Translations under genes and position numbers: made by a program | Notes under the pieces: model-generated | Databases searched by the model: none | What the model was told of the DNA's origin: nothing | What the model saw: only the letters and a program-made list of their open reading frames with translations | Assembly: GCA_944321365.1 (NCBI GenBank) | Contig: CALULA010000021.1 | Coordinates: 1-34,808, forward strand | From: an uncultured Paraprevotella sp. | Lineage (GTDB): Bacteria; Bacteroidota; Bacteroidia; Bacteroidales; Bacteroidaceae | Direction of reading: 5' to 3' | Length of the DNA: 34,808 nt | Shown here: in pieces, positions 8,344-16,244 of the stretch | How the letters are laid out: every line of letters begins with the position of its first letter | Position numbering within the stretch: the first letter of the stretch is position 1

Positions 8344-8966
8344 TATATGCGGTCCGCTTCGATGTAGCCGTTCATCACGGCATAGATGGTCAGCCCGGAA
8401 ACGGAATGTACGTTGAGCTTTTCCATGATGTTCTTGCGGTGGGAGATGACGGTGGTGACACTGATGCACAGGTGGTCGGCAATCTCTTTGTTGGTCAGCC
8501 CTTGCACGATGAGTATCAGTACTCCTATCTCGCGGGGCGACAGTCCGTTGGGGTCTGTGGCGGGCTGTCCGGGGGGCGTCTGCTGGGCGACGGCCTCTTC
8601 GGGCAGATGACGGCCGTGGGCGTGTGCGCTCTGTTGCAGCCGCAGCAGTGAGCGGGTCATGGCCTGTTCGCTCTGGAAGGTGTTCAGAGTGTGGAAGTTG
8701 GAGGCTTGCGGTGTTCCTCCCGTGCCGTTGGTCAGTACGATGGTTTTCGCTTTCCGTTCCACGAAAAACGCGCTGTGTTCCAGCAGGACCTGCGAGGAGA
8801 TGAAGTAGTGTACGTACATGTCCGGCGTGTCGCGCGTAAACTGCTCGAAGGAGTTGAACGTGCGTACAATGGCAAACGGCATCATTCTTTCGATGATTTC
8901 TCTCAGGCCGATGCAGGCCAGCGTGTTGGCGTCTATGACGGCGATTTCCGGTTTCTGCGGCATCAT
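8343..8966 (-). CDS. LuxR-type transcriptional regulator with degenerate receiver
   Basis: A 207-residue DNA-binding regulator. The C-terminal 65 residues (about 140-203) form a LuxR/FixJ helix-turn-helix: LSPREIGVLILIVQGLTNKE, then IADHLCISVTTVISHRKNIM and EKLNVHS. The N-terminal part (7-110) resembles a response-regulator receiver in its first strand (IAVIDANTLACIGLREII) but has no aspartate at the usual phosphorylation position (the segment reads YVHYFISSQ). It is therefore unlikely to be switched by a histidine kinase. No kinase gene is nearby. It has its own promoter and lies downstream of the 47-residue peptide gene on the same strand, separated by a terminator. Targets cannot be inferred. 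An alternative ATG is one codon in. Confidence 0.88.
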   Translation of the reverse strand: MMPQKPEIAVIDANTLACIGLREIIERMMPFAIVRTFNSFEQFTRDTPDMYVHYFISSQVLLEHSAFFVERKAKTIVLTNGTGGTPQASNFHTLNTFQSEQAMTRSLLRLQQSAHAHGRHLPEEAVAQQTPPGQPATDPNGLSPREIGVLILIVQGLTNKEIADHLCISVTTVISHRKNIMEKLNVHSVSGLTIYAVMNGYIEADRI

Positions 8967-8986
8967 GTAAAAGGGATTAGTGCATG

Positions 8987-9016
8987 CAAAGTTACGAATT
9001 CTCCCTGTATTACAAA
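8987..9016 (-). promoter_or_regulatory. Promoter of the LuxR-type regulator
   Basis: Minus-strand TTTG (9013-9016) and TAACTTTG (8987-8994), 18 bp apart; the -7 box is a perfect TAnnTTTG. The transcript would have a 5' leader of only about 14 bases. Confidence 0.6.
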
Positions 9017-9129
9017 AAGAAACGTAGTGGCATGAAAGGTTTTCCTTTTACGGATATCTTTTCTCTCTTGGGGGAGGTAGTCTGTGTAGACCCGTTTTCT
9101 GGAGCGGCGGGCACTGCATTTTTTTCGTG

Positions 9130-9168
9130 TATAAAAAGAAATAAGGATGTCTCTCACGAAACATCCTT
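9130..9168 (-). terminator. Terminator of the 47-residue peptide gene
   Basis: AAGGATGT (9143-9150) pairs with ACATCCTT (9161-9168), followed on the minus strand by the T-rich ATTTCTTTTTAT. It lies about 50 bases past the peptide's stop codon, upstream of the LuxR promoter. Confidence 0.8.
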
Positions 9169-9216
9169 ATCTTATTCAAATGATTTAATTGTTTTCAAAC
9201 TAAGGTGCATGGCCTT

Positions 9217-9360
9217 TTAACAAGCTGCACCTGCATTCATGTTAGGATTCCCGAACATCATGGAAGTGCTTGAACCCAAGAACTTACCGTTGTTCCCTTT
9301 GGAACCCTTTGCAATAACCATAGCTACTATGACTATTGCGGCAATTACTAATCCTGTCAT
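9217..9360 (-). CDS. Small single-helix peptide, 47 residues, unknown function
   Basis: ATG at 9360 to TAA at 9217. The N-terminal half is a single hydrophobic helix (residues 3-17, GLVIAAIVIVAMVIA) followed by a basic, glycine-rich linker (KGSKGNNGKFLG). The polar tail is rich in Ser, Met, Asn and Ala and ends in a terminal cysteine (MNAGAAC). No lipobox and no signal-peptidase I site is obvious, so it may stay in the inner membrane with the tail outside or be processed. Support for a real gene is strong: the purine-rich AAGGTAAGAAG lies just before the ATG, a perfect promoter is upstream, a hairpin lies in the leader and a terminator follows. I do not recognise a family. It is divergent from the cobalamin operon and upstream of the orphan LuxR regulator. 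Confidence 0.75.
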   Translation of the reverse strand: MTGLVIAAIVIVAMVIAKGSKGNNGKFLGSSTSMMFGNPNMNAGAAC

Positions 9361-9408
9361 AATCTTCTTACCTTTCTTTTTAAATAGAACAATCTTTTAC
9401 CTATAAAC

Positions 9409-9422
9409 GCTCCTCACGGAGC
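9409..9422 (-). promoter_or_regulatory. GNRA-loop hairpin in the peptide gene's 5' UTR
   Basis: On the minus strand GCTCC-GTGA-GGAGC forms a 5-bp stem closed by a GTGA (GNRA-class) tetraloop, about midway along a roughly 100-base leader. It could stabilise the mRNA or bind a partner; no role is shown. Confidence 0.45.
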
Positions 9423-9470
9423 ACTAACACCTATATTGGTTTTAATTCTTGTCCTTTCTTAATTACGATA

Positions 9471-9501
9471 CAAAGGTAAGGCTATTTTAGCATCTTGTCA
9501 A
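9471..9501 (-). promoter_or_regulatory. Promoter of the 47-residue peptide gene
   Basis: Minus-strand TTG (9499-9501) and TACCTTTG (9471-9478) are exactly 20 bp apart, a near-perfect Bacteroides promoter. Predicted start is near 9464, giving a leader of about 100 bases. Confidence 0.75.
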
Positions 9502-9561
9502 GTCGTAGTCTGTTTTATCGGACGAAAAGAGGCCTTTTCTTGATATAAATCAAAAAAAAGG

Positions 9562-9592
9562 TTGGTTGGCATGTGTATTTTTAATACCTTTG
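9562..9592 (+). promoter_or_regulatory. Promoter of the cobalamin uptake operon
   Basis: TTG (9562-9564) and TACCTTTG (9585-9592), 20 bp apart, with a perfect -7 box. Transcription would begin near 9599, right at the 5' edge of the riboswitch. Confidence 0.75.
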
Positions 9593-9598
9593 CAACAG

Positions 9599-9800
9599 TT
9601 TTGTTCCGCCCGTCTCCAGGGGATGGTCCTTCGGGGCGGCGGATGAAAAGGGAATCGGGTGCAAGTCCCGGACAGTCCCGCTGCTGTAAGCTCATTGTGC
9701 GGTTTGTTCATTACCTCAAGCCACTTCCTTGTTTATGGATATAATGAATAAGGTGGGAAGGCGAACGGACCGGAGTAAGTCAGAAGACCTGCAAAACGTT
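9599..9800 (+). promoter_or_regulatory. Cobalamin riboswitch
   Basis: The conserved parts of the B12 aptamer are present in order: GGTCCTTCGGGGC-type P2/P3 entry, GGGAATCGGGTGCAAGTCCC (about 9648-9668), CAGTCCCGCTGCTGTAAG, AGCCACTT, GGGAAGGCGAACGG and the B12 box AGTCAGAAGACCTGC (9778-9792). When adenosyl- or methylcobalamin binds, such elements shut off translation or transcription of B12 uptake genes. Downstream, ATCCC (9813-9817) can pair with GGGAT (9821-9825), and no T-run follows, so translational control of btuB seems more likely than termination. Confidence 0.92.
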
Positions 9801-9876
9801 ATGTGTGCTGGAATCCCCGTGGGATGGGATGACGGATGTGGATGCTGTTGTATGACAGTGAGATTTCTTTAAAAAG

Positions 9877-11919
9877 ATGGCAGAGTTTTTGATAACTCGA
9901 TGTGGAGGAAAGTTCTCGGAAAGGGCGAGGCTTGTACTTTGTCTTTTCTTTGTGTTTGCGCTGTTTCCGGCATGGGCCGGTGAGGTGGTGCTCGATTCGT
10001 TGCGCCATGATGCGGAAGAACTGCGGACGGTGGAGGTGAAGGCCGACCGCCGGAGGTGGAACAACCGCACGGTGGCCGCGCAGACGCTGACGGCAGGAGA
10101 CCTGGACAGTCAGGGCATAACGGACCTGGCGGACGCCTTGCGCCGCATGGCCGGTACGAACATCCGCGATTATGGCGGCGTGGGTGGCATGAAGACGCTG
10201 TCTGTGCGCTCCATGGGTGCCACCCATACGGGGGTGGTCTACGACGGACTGTCCGTGACCGACTGCGAGAGCGGGCAGATAGACCTGAGCCGTTTCTCGC
10301 TGGAGCAGGTGGACCGTCTGTCGCTCGTGGTGGGCGACAATGCCGACATCTTTGTCCCGGCCCGTACCCTGGCTTCGGCGGCTACGCTCTATCTGAGTTC
10401 CGATGCGCCGGTGCTTTCCGGACGGAACTACCGGTTGGAGACGCGGTTTTCGGCCGGTTCGTTCGGCTATGTGAATCCCCGTGTCAAGTGGGAACAGCGG
10501 TTGGGCGGCGACTGGAGCCTGCGGCTGCAGGGCGACTTCCTGCGGGCGGACAACCGCTACCCGTTCACGCTGGTGAACCATTCCCTCGTCACGCGGGAGA
10601 AACGCACGAACAACACCGTCCGCAACGGCATGGGAGAGGTCAATGTGTACTACCGTCCGGCCTCGGCCACCCGTTTCCAGGGCAAGCTCTACTACTATGA
10701 CAGCTACAAGCAGCTGCCGGGGCAGGTGGTTTACTACAATCCGGTGAACCACGAGAGCCAGCGTTTCCGCAACGTTTTCGGGCAGGTACACTACCGGACG
10801 GGATGGGCCTGCGGTCTGTCGTGGCAGGTGAATGCCAAGGGGAATCATAGCGAGACGCACTACCGTGACGAAGGGCCGCAGTATCCCGGACGGGTGAAGA
10901 AGGACGTCTACCGCCAGCAGGAGTACTACGTCTCCACCTCGCTGCTCTATACGCCGCTGCGGTTCCTGAGTTTTTCGCTTTCTTCGGATTACGCCTATGC
11001 ACAGTTGAGCAGCAGCGTCATCGACACGCGGCGGCCCATGCGCCACTCCATGCTGGAGAGTCTGGCGGCCAAGTACAGCCGGGGGGCTTTCACGGCTACG
11101 GCCACGCTGCTGGCCAGCTACTATCGCAATGACGCCAGGGAGGGGCACGCCTCGCGGGATGCCCATCGCTATTCACCCTCGGTGGCCCTGGCCTGGCATC
11201 CTGCGCACGGCTGGTTCTCCCTGCGGGCGTCCTACAAGGACATCTTCCGCATGCCGACATTCACGGACAACTACTATACGCGGATGGGCAACCGTGACCT
11301 GCTGCCCGAAAAGGCCCGCCAGTTCAACGTCGGGGCCACATTCACGCTGGCCCGTCCGCTGCGCGTGCTGCGGGAGATGGAACTGCAGGCTGATGCCTAT
11401 TATAATAAGGTAACGGACAAAATTGTGGCCATGCCCATGAACATGTTCTACTGGAGCATGGTGAATGTGGGCCGGGTGAACATCGCGGGGACGGACGTGA
11501 AGGCTGCGCTGGGCCTCCGCCTGACAGGCTGGCTGCGGGCCGAGCTGAACGCCAACTATACGTACCAGTATGCCGTGAACGTCACCACCCCCGGCAGCAG
11601 GTACTACAAGGATCAGATTGCCTACACGCCCCGTCATTCGGGCGGAGGTTCCGTAGCCCTGCTGACGCCGTGGGTGAATGTCAGTATGCACGGCACGGCC
11701 ATGTCCGAACGCTATTCTACGAACGAGAACATGGATATCAGCCGGATAGCGCCGCATCATGAGCTGGGGCTGGCCGTCTACCGTGATTTCCGCTGGCGGG
11801 GACTGGGCGGTTCGCTCCGTGCCGATGTCGTCAATCTCACCGATGAGCAGTATGACATCGTGCGGCTGTACCCGATGCCCGGACGTTCCTGGAAAATCAC
11901 TTTGAAACTTGATATTTAG
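9877..11919 (+). CDS. btuB: TonB-dependent vitamin B12 outer-membrane receptor
   Basis: A 680-residue outer-membrane transporter that takes up cobalamin using TonB energy. After a signal peptide with an extended basic n-region (1-34, ending in PAWA) comes a TonB-box-like ELRTVEVKA, then the plug domain (about 55-170) with LADALRRMAGTNIRDYGGVG, TLSVRSMGATHTGVVYDG and LSVTDCESGQIDLSRFSLEQ, all BtuB-like. The rest forms the 22-strand barrel, ending in SWKITLKLDI. No carboxypeptidase-like or STN extension is present, as in E. coli BtuB (about 600 residues). It is the first gene after the cobalamin riboswitch, and btuG, btuF, btuC and btuD follow, which supports B12 over other ligands. The only usable start is the ATG at 9877; the leader of about 75 bases after the riboswitch is A/T-rich near the start. 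Confidence 0.93.
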   Translation: MAEFLITRCGGKFSERARLVLCLFFVFALFPAWAGEVVLDSLRHDAEELRTVEVKADRRRWNNRTVAAQTLTAGDLDSQGITDLADALRRMAGTNIRDYGGVGGMKTLSVRSMGATHTGVVYDGLSVTDCESGQIDLSRFSLEQVDRLSLVVGDNADIFVPARTLASAATLYLSSDAPVLSGRNYRLETRFSAGSFGYVNPRVKWEQRLGGDWSLRLQGDFLRADNRYPFTLVNHSLVTREKRTNNTVRNGMGEVNVYYRPASATRFQGKLYYYDSYKQLPGQVVYYNPVNHESQRFRNVFGQVHYRTGWACGLSWQVNAKGNHSETHYRDEGPQYPGRVKKDVYRQQEYYVSTSLLYTPLRFLSFSLSSDYAYAQLSSSVIDTRRPMRHSMLESLAAKYSRGAFTATATLLASYYRNDAREGHASRDAHRYSPSVALAWHPAHGWFSLRASYKDIFRMPTFTDNYYTRMGNRDLLPEKARQFNVGATFTLARPLRVLREMELQADAYYNKVTDKIVAMPMNMFYWSMVNVGRVNIAGTDVKAALGLRLTGWLRAELNANYTYQYAVNVTTPGSRYYKDQIAYTPRHSGGGSVALLTPWVNVSMHGTAMSERYSTNENMDISRIAPHHELGLAVYRDFRWRGLGGSLRADVVNLTDEQYDIVRLYPMPGRSWKITLKLDI

Positions 11920-11942
11920 CAACCCTAAAAAAGAAAAAGAGA

Positions 11943-13058
11943 ATGAAGCATGTGAGACTTTTTGCATTGATGTTGGCCGCTGCTACTTTTGCGGCCTGTG
12001 ATGACGATGAGGGAACCACCACTGGAGGCGGTGGAAACGGTGATGTGACTCCGGTAAGTTCAGGGGTCCTGATCGTGAATCAGGGCAACGAGGGATATGG
12101 CCTTGAGGGAGATTTCACGACCGTGGACTATATGGACGGCTATTCGGCTGTAACAGGACGCTTTGCTGCCGTCAACGGACGTTCATTGGGGCTGACCCCT
12201 AACCGTTCCTGCATCCATGGCGGCAAGATCTATACGGCTGTAACTTCGTCGAATACCGTTGAGGTGTGCGGCAAGGGCGATTTCCGGAGCGTGACGCAGA
12301 TTGCGCTGGCGGGCAACGATACCCTCTCACAGCCGCGCGACGTGGTGGGACAGGACGGTTACGTGTACGTCTCCCTGTACTCCGGCCATGTCTGCAAGAT
12401 AGACACGACGGACTTCAGCATCGTGGGTGCCGTGGCCGTGGGGCAGTATCCGGAGGACATGGTGATTGCCGGCGGCAAACTGTATGTGCCCAACTGTAAT
12501 TACAGTTATGGCACAACGGTATCGGAAATCGACCTGGTTTCGTTCACCAGAACCCGTGATATCACTGTTCCTGTAAACCCGGTGAAGATGGAGGCGGATG
12601 CCCAGGGTAACGTCTATCTGCTGTGTTCGGGAGAATATCTGCCGCCTTCTTATAACCAGGTTGGGGCTGCCGTATGGCGTTTGGACCTGAACGGAGGCAA
12701 CCATGTGAAGGTGGCCGACGCCACATTGATGGATATTCCGGAAGGCACGAACACGCTGTATGTGGCGGACTTCCCTTATGGGGTTACGAGCGCGACCTAT
12801 GCTTCGGTGGACCTGACGCAGAGCACCTACACTCCGGTGTCGCTGTCCTTGTCGGCTGATTCTCCAGCAGGCATTGCTGTTGATCCCGTGAACGGCAATA
12901 TCGTGTTGACTTCTTATGGTCTGAATGATGTAGGTGGGGCTTCTTATAACACGCCCGGCTATGCAAACATCTATGATGCGGCAGGCACGCTGCTCTGTAA
13001 GGTGGAGACCGGCATCGGGCCTTGTGCTATCTACTTCCTCACCGAGCATGTAGACTGA
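11943..13058 (+). CDS. btuG: Surface-exposed cobalamin-binding lipoprotein, beta-propeller
   Basis: A 371-residue lipoprotein. The lipobox ends at C19 (FAAC) and is followed by DDDE, an acidic signal of the type that sends Bacteroidetes lipoproteins to the cell surface. The mature part shows repeated propeller-blade patterns (GLTPNRSCIHGGKIYTAV, GQDGYVYVSLYSGHVCKIDT, GQYPEDMVIAGGKLYVPN, AGIAVDPVNGNIVLTS) like YncE/DUF5074 seven-bladed propellers. BtuG proteins of Bacteroides bind B12 with extreme affinity and form a lid on BtuB; the place of this gene directly after btuB (23 bases) and before btuF matches that role. Affinity and ligand are inferred from context. The TGA stop overlaps the btuF ATG by one base. 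Confidence 0.87.
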   Translation: MKHVRLFALMLAAATFAACDDDEGTTTGGGGNGDVTPVSSGVLIVNQGNEGYGLEGDFTTVDYMDGYSAVTGRFAAVNGRSLGLTPNRSCIHGGKIYTAVTSSNTVEVCGKGDFRSVTQIALAGNDTLSQPRDVVGQDGYVYVSLYSGHVCKIDTTDFSIVGAVAVGQYPEDMVIAGGKLYVPNCNYSYGTTVSEIDLVSFTRTRDITVPVNPVKMEADAQGNVYLLCSGEYLPPSYNQVGAAVWRLDLNGGNHVKVADATLMDIPEGTNTLYVADFPYGVTSATYASVDLTQSTYTPVSLSLSADSPAGIAVDPVNGNIVLTSYGLNDVGGASYNTPGYANIYDAAGTLLCKVETGIGPCAIYFLTEHVD

Positions 13059-14194
13059 TGACGAGGCTGTTATCTTTTGTCGCATGGGCGGCCGTTCTGC
13101 TGCTGTTCTCTTGTGGGAACAGGGGCCGGACGGCTTCTTCTTTGCCGGAGGGCGGTGATACGCTGGAACTGAAGTACGCCGAGAACCTGGAAATCGTGAG
13201 CTATCCAGACTACCGTCTGGTACGACTACGTAACCCTTGGGATACGTTGAAGATGCTGCATACCTATATATTATTGGACCGCGATGCCCCGCAACCCGCC
13301 CGTCTGCCGCAAGGAACGGTGGTGCGCGTGCCGTTGCAGCAGTCGGTGGTCTACTCCTCCGTACACTGTAGTCTGCTGGACGAACTGGGGATGTTGCAGA
13401 CTATCCGTGGCGTCTGCGACCTGTCGTACATCCAGTTGCCCTGCATTCAGGAGGGGCATCGCGCCGGACGCATTGCTGATCTGGGCGACAGCATGAATCC
13501 CGACATTGAGAAAATCATCGAGTTGCGTCCTGACGCCATCCTGCTCTCCCCGTTCGAGAACAGCGGAGGCTACGGACGGCTGGACAAGTTGGGCATCCCG
13601 CTGGTGGAGTGTGCCGACTATATGGAGACCTCACCGCTCGGACGGGCGGAGTGGATGCGCTTCTATGGGTTGCTGTTCGGTCGGGAGGCTGAGGCCGATT
13701 CGCTTTTCGCCCAGGTGGAGCGGCGCTATCTGACGCTGGCGCGGCAGGTGGCCGGGGTGGAGCACAGGCCGCAGGTGTTCTGCGACCTGAAGTCCGGCTC
13801 GGCCTGGTATGTGGCCGGCGGGCACAGTACGATTGGCCGTTTTTATGCCGATGCAGGGGCAGACTATGTGTTTCGTTATATAGAGAGCAGCGGTTCCGTG
13901 CCCTTGAGTTTCGAGACGGTGTACGACAAGGCACGCGAGGCCGACATCTGGCTGATCAAGTACAACGCGCCGCAGGACAAGACCTTGCGTAGCCTGGAGG
14001 CCGACTATGCCCCCTATTCCGGCTTCCGTGCCTGCCGCGAGGGACAGGTCTACGGATGCAACACGGGGAGCGTGCCCTATTATGAGGAAACACCGTTCCA
14101 TCCCGAATGGCTGTTGGCCGACTTGATAAAAATATTCCATCCGGAGGCCGCAGGAGCACAGGAATGGAGATATTTTCGTAAATTAGCGGAATGA
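13058..14194 (+). CDS. btuF: Cobalamin ABC transporter substrate-binding lipoprotein
   Basis: A 378-residue periplasmic binding protein of the BtuF/FepB type, anchored by a lipobox at C19 (LLFSC). The two-lobed helical-backbone fold is indicated by VYSSVHCSLLDELGMLQTIRG, then IADLGDSMNPDIEKIIELRP-DAILLSPFENSGGYGRLDKL in the first lobe, and a long helix leading to the second lobe with DLKSGSAWYVAGGHSTIGRF. The ATG at 13058 overlaps the btuG stop (TGATG) and is followed at once by a good signal peptide, so it is preferred over a longer reading from 13022. It delivers the ligand to BtuC. Iron-siderophore binding proteins look similar; the riboswitch and BtuG argue for B12. Confidence 0.88.
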   Translation: MTRLLSFVAWAAVLLLFSCGNRGRTASSLPEGGDTLELKYAENLEIVSYPDYRLVRLRNPWDTLKMLHTYILLDRDAPQPARLPQGTVVRVPLQQSVVYSSVHCSLLDELGMLQTIRGVCDLSYIQLPCIQEGHRAGRIADLGDSMNPDIEKIIELRPDAILLSPFENSGGYGRLDKLGIPLVECADYMETSPLGRAEWMRFYGLLFGREAEADSLFAQVERRYLTLARQVAGVEHRPQVFCDLKSGSAWYVAGGHSTIGRFYADAGADYVFRYIESSGSVPLSFETVYDKAREADIWLIKYNAPQDKTLRSLEADYAPYSGFRACREGQVYGCNTGSVPYYEETPFHPEWLLADLIKIFHPEAAGAQEWRYFRKLAE

Positions 14195-15240
14195 AAGACC
14201 GGAATGCAGTAGAACGCAGGGGATATGTCTGCGGGGGTGTGCTGGTGGTCATCGTCCTGTTGCTGGCGGTGGCGAACCTCTTGGTGGGGTCGGTGGACAT
14301 CCCCGCTGCAGACGTCTGGTGCGTGCTGACCGGACAGGCCGTGGAGCGCGAGGCGTGGTCGTTCATCGTGTGGGAGAGCCGTGTGCCGCTGTGTCTGACG
14401 GCCCTGCTCAGCGGGGCGGCACTGGCCGCTTCCGGGCTGCTGCTGCAGACGGTGTTCGCCAACCCTTTGGCCGACCCCTCCATCCTGGGTATCAGTTCGG
14501 GAGCCAGCCTCGGCGTGGCACTGGTGATGCTGGGTGGCGGGGGCATGGTGACTGCCGGTGCGTTCTCACTGTCCGGTTTTCTGGCTGTGCTGGCCGGTGC
14601 TTTTGCCGGGGCGGCACTGGTGATGGGCATCATCCTTTTCCTTTCCACACTGATACGCAGTAATGTCATGCTCCTGATTGCCGGTATCATGACGGGCTAC
14701 GTGGCCTCTTCGGTCATCTCCCTGCTCAATTTCTTCGCCACGGCCGAGGGGGTGCATTCCTATATGGTCTGGGGGCTGGGCAATTTCGGCGGTGTGTCGC
14801 TGGGGCAACTGCCGGGCTTCGCACTGGTGGCCGTGGCCGGCCTGTTGGCTTCCCTCCTGCTCATCAAGCCGTTGAATGCCCTGTTGCTGGGAGAGCACTA
14901 TGCCGGTAATCTGGGGGTAAATGTGCGCCGTACGCGCAGTCTGCTACTGACGGTCACCGGGCTGCTCACGGCGGTGGTGACGGCGTTCTGCGGCCCGGTG
15001 TCGTTCATCGGGCTGGCTGTACCGCATGTGGCGCGGTTGGTTTTGGGTACGTCCAACCACAATTCGCTGCTGCCCGTCACGATGCTCTGCGGTGCGGCGG
15101 TGGCCCTGCTGTGCAACCTGCTGTGCATCCTGCCCGGCGAGTGGGGGATGATTCCCCTGAATGCCGTGACGCCCGTGCTGGGCGCGCCGGTGATTATCTA
15201 TGTCATTGTACGGCAACGCCGGATTAAATATTTCAACTGA
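14191..15240 (+). CDS. btuC: Cobalamin ABC transporter permease (FecCD family)
   Basis: A 349-residue inner-membrane permease with about ten transmembrane helices. It carries the FecCD-family signatures: VWESRVPLCLTALLSGAALAASG-LLLQTVFANPLADPSILGISSGA (about 65-110), then TAFCGPVSFIGLAVPHVARL near 265-285 and the C-terminal GEWGMIPLNAVTPVLGAPVI. Two copies form the B12 translocation channel with two BtuD subunits. The ATG overlaps the btuF stop by four bases (ATGA), so translation is probably coupled. Confidence 0.93.
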   Translation: MKDRNAVERRGYVCGGVLVVIVLLLAVANLLVGSVDIPAADVWCVLTGQAVEREAWSFIVWESRVPLCLTALLSGAALAASGLLLQTVFANPLADPSILGISSGASLGVALVMLGGGGMVTAGAFSLSGFLAVLAGAFAGAALVMGIILFLSTLIRSNVMLLIAGIMTGYVASSVISLLNFFATAEGVHSYMVWGLGNFGGVSLGQLPGFALVAVAGLLASLLLIKPLNALLLGEHYAGNLGVNVRRTRSLLLTVTGLLTAVVTAFCGPVSFIGLAVPHVARLVLGTSNHNSLLPVTMLCGAAVALLCNLLCILPGEWGMIPLNAVTPVLGAPVIIYVIVRQRRIKYFN

Positions 15241-16244
15241 TGGGACAGACGGTGGTTTTGGAAGGCAGACAGGTGGCCACGGGCTACCGCAAGGGGAAGC
15301 GCGTGACGGTGGTACACCGCGCATCGGACTTCGCGTTGCGGGGTGGCGAACTGACCTGCCTGCTGGGGGCCAACGGGGCGGGCAAATCCACCTTGCTGCG
15401 GACGTTGGCCGGGGTGCAGCCCGCGTTGTCCGGAGAGATTGAACTGCTGGGCAAGCCATTGGCCGCATACAACGCCCGCAGACGTTCCATGGCTATCGGT
15501 CTGGTACTTACCGAACGGGTGCAGGCCGGTGGACTGACCGTGTTTGAACTGGCCGCCCTGGGTCGCCAGCCCCATACGGGCTACTTCGGGCGTCTTACGC
15601 GGCAGGACCGCGAGCGGGTGGCCCAGGCCTTGGAGGCTGTGGGCATGGCGGGGAAAGCGGTGTCTTACGTGGCCGAACTGTCGGACGGTGAGCGGCAGAA
15701 AGTGATGATTGCCAAGGCTCTGGTGCAGGAGTGCCCGCTGATTCTGCTGGACGAACCGACGGCCTTTCTGGATGTGACGAGCCGTATAGAGGTCATGGCT
15801 CTGCTCCGCCGTCTGGCGGCAGAGCAGGGCAAGGCCGTGCTGATGTCCACGCACGACGTGGAGCAGGCATTGGCCTTGGCCGACTGTCTGTGGCTGATGA
15901 GGCCGGACGGCACGATGCAGTGCGGGGCGACGGAGGATGTGGTGCTCTCCGGTGCGATGGACGGCCTGTTCGGGACCGCCTCAGTCGGCTTCGACCGTCT
16001 GCGCGGCAGCTATTCCGTCAAGGCGGGACAACTGCGGCTCGTCCGGTTGCAGGCCGCAGACGAGGTGCTGTACCATTGGGCGCAGAATGCCCTCATGCGG
16101 CAGGGTTATTGTGCCGCAACGGGCGAAGCGGACAGCTCGTTGCCGTTGCTGCAGGTGGACAGTCCGCAGCAACTGTTCTGGACCTGCGGCGGCGAAACCC
16201 TCCGTTTTCACTCTTTTGCGGAGCTCGCTGCTGTGTTAGAATAG
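15240..16244 (+). CDS. btuD: Cobalamin ABC transporter ATP-binding protein with C-terminal extension
   Basis: A 334-residue ATPase. Walker A is GANGAGKS (43-50), the Q-loop region follows, the ABC signature reads LSDGERQKVMIAKAL (about 147), Walker B is LILLDEPTAFLD (about 166-177), and the switch histidine is in STHDVEQAL. All ATPase motifs are intact. BtuD and FecE homologues are usually about 250 residues; here a tail of roughly 80 residues (about 255-334) follows, with alternating hydrophobic patterns, which may form a small regulatory domain. The ATG overlaps the btuC stop by one base. It is the last gene of the operon. No strong plus-strand terminator was found behind it. Confidence 0.92.
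   Translation: MGQTVVLEGRQVATGYRKGKRVTVVHRASDFALRGGELTCLLGANGAGKSTLLRTLAGVQPALSGEIELLGKPLAAYNARRRSMAIGLVLTERVQAGGLTVFELAALGRQPHTGYFGRLTRQDRERVAQALEAVGMAGKAVSYVAELSDGERQKVMIAKALVQECPLILLDEPTAFLDVTSRIEVMALLRRLAAEQGKAVLMSTHDVEQALALADCLWLMRPDGTMQCGATEDVVLSGAMDGLFGTASVGFDRLRGSYSVKAGQLRLVRLQAADEVLYHWAQNALMRQGYCAATGEADSSLPLLQVDSPQQLFWTCGGETLRFHSFAELAAVLE

Noticed and set aside
9799..11166. 455-codon minus-strand frame across btuB and the riboswitch end
   Set aside because: It reads through a clear BtuB and has no recognisable domain or promoter.
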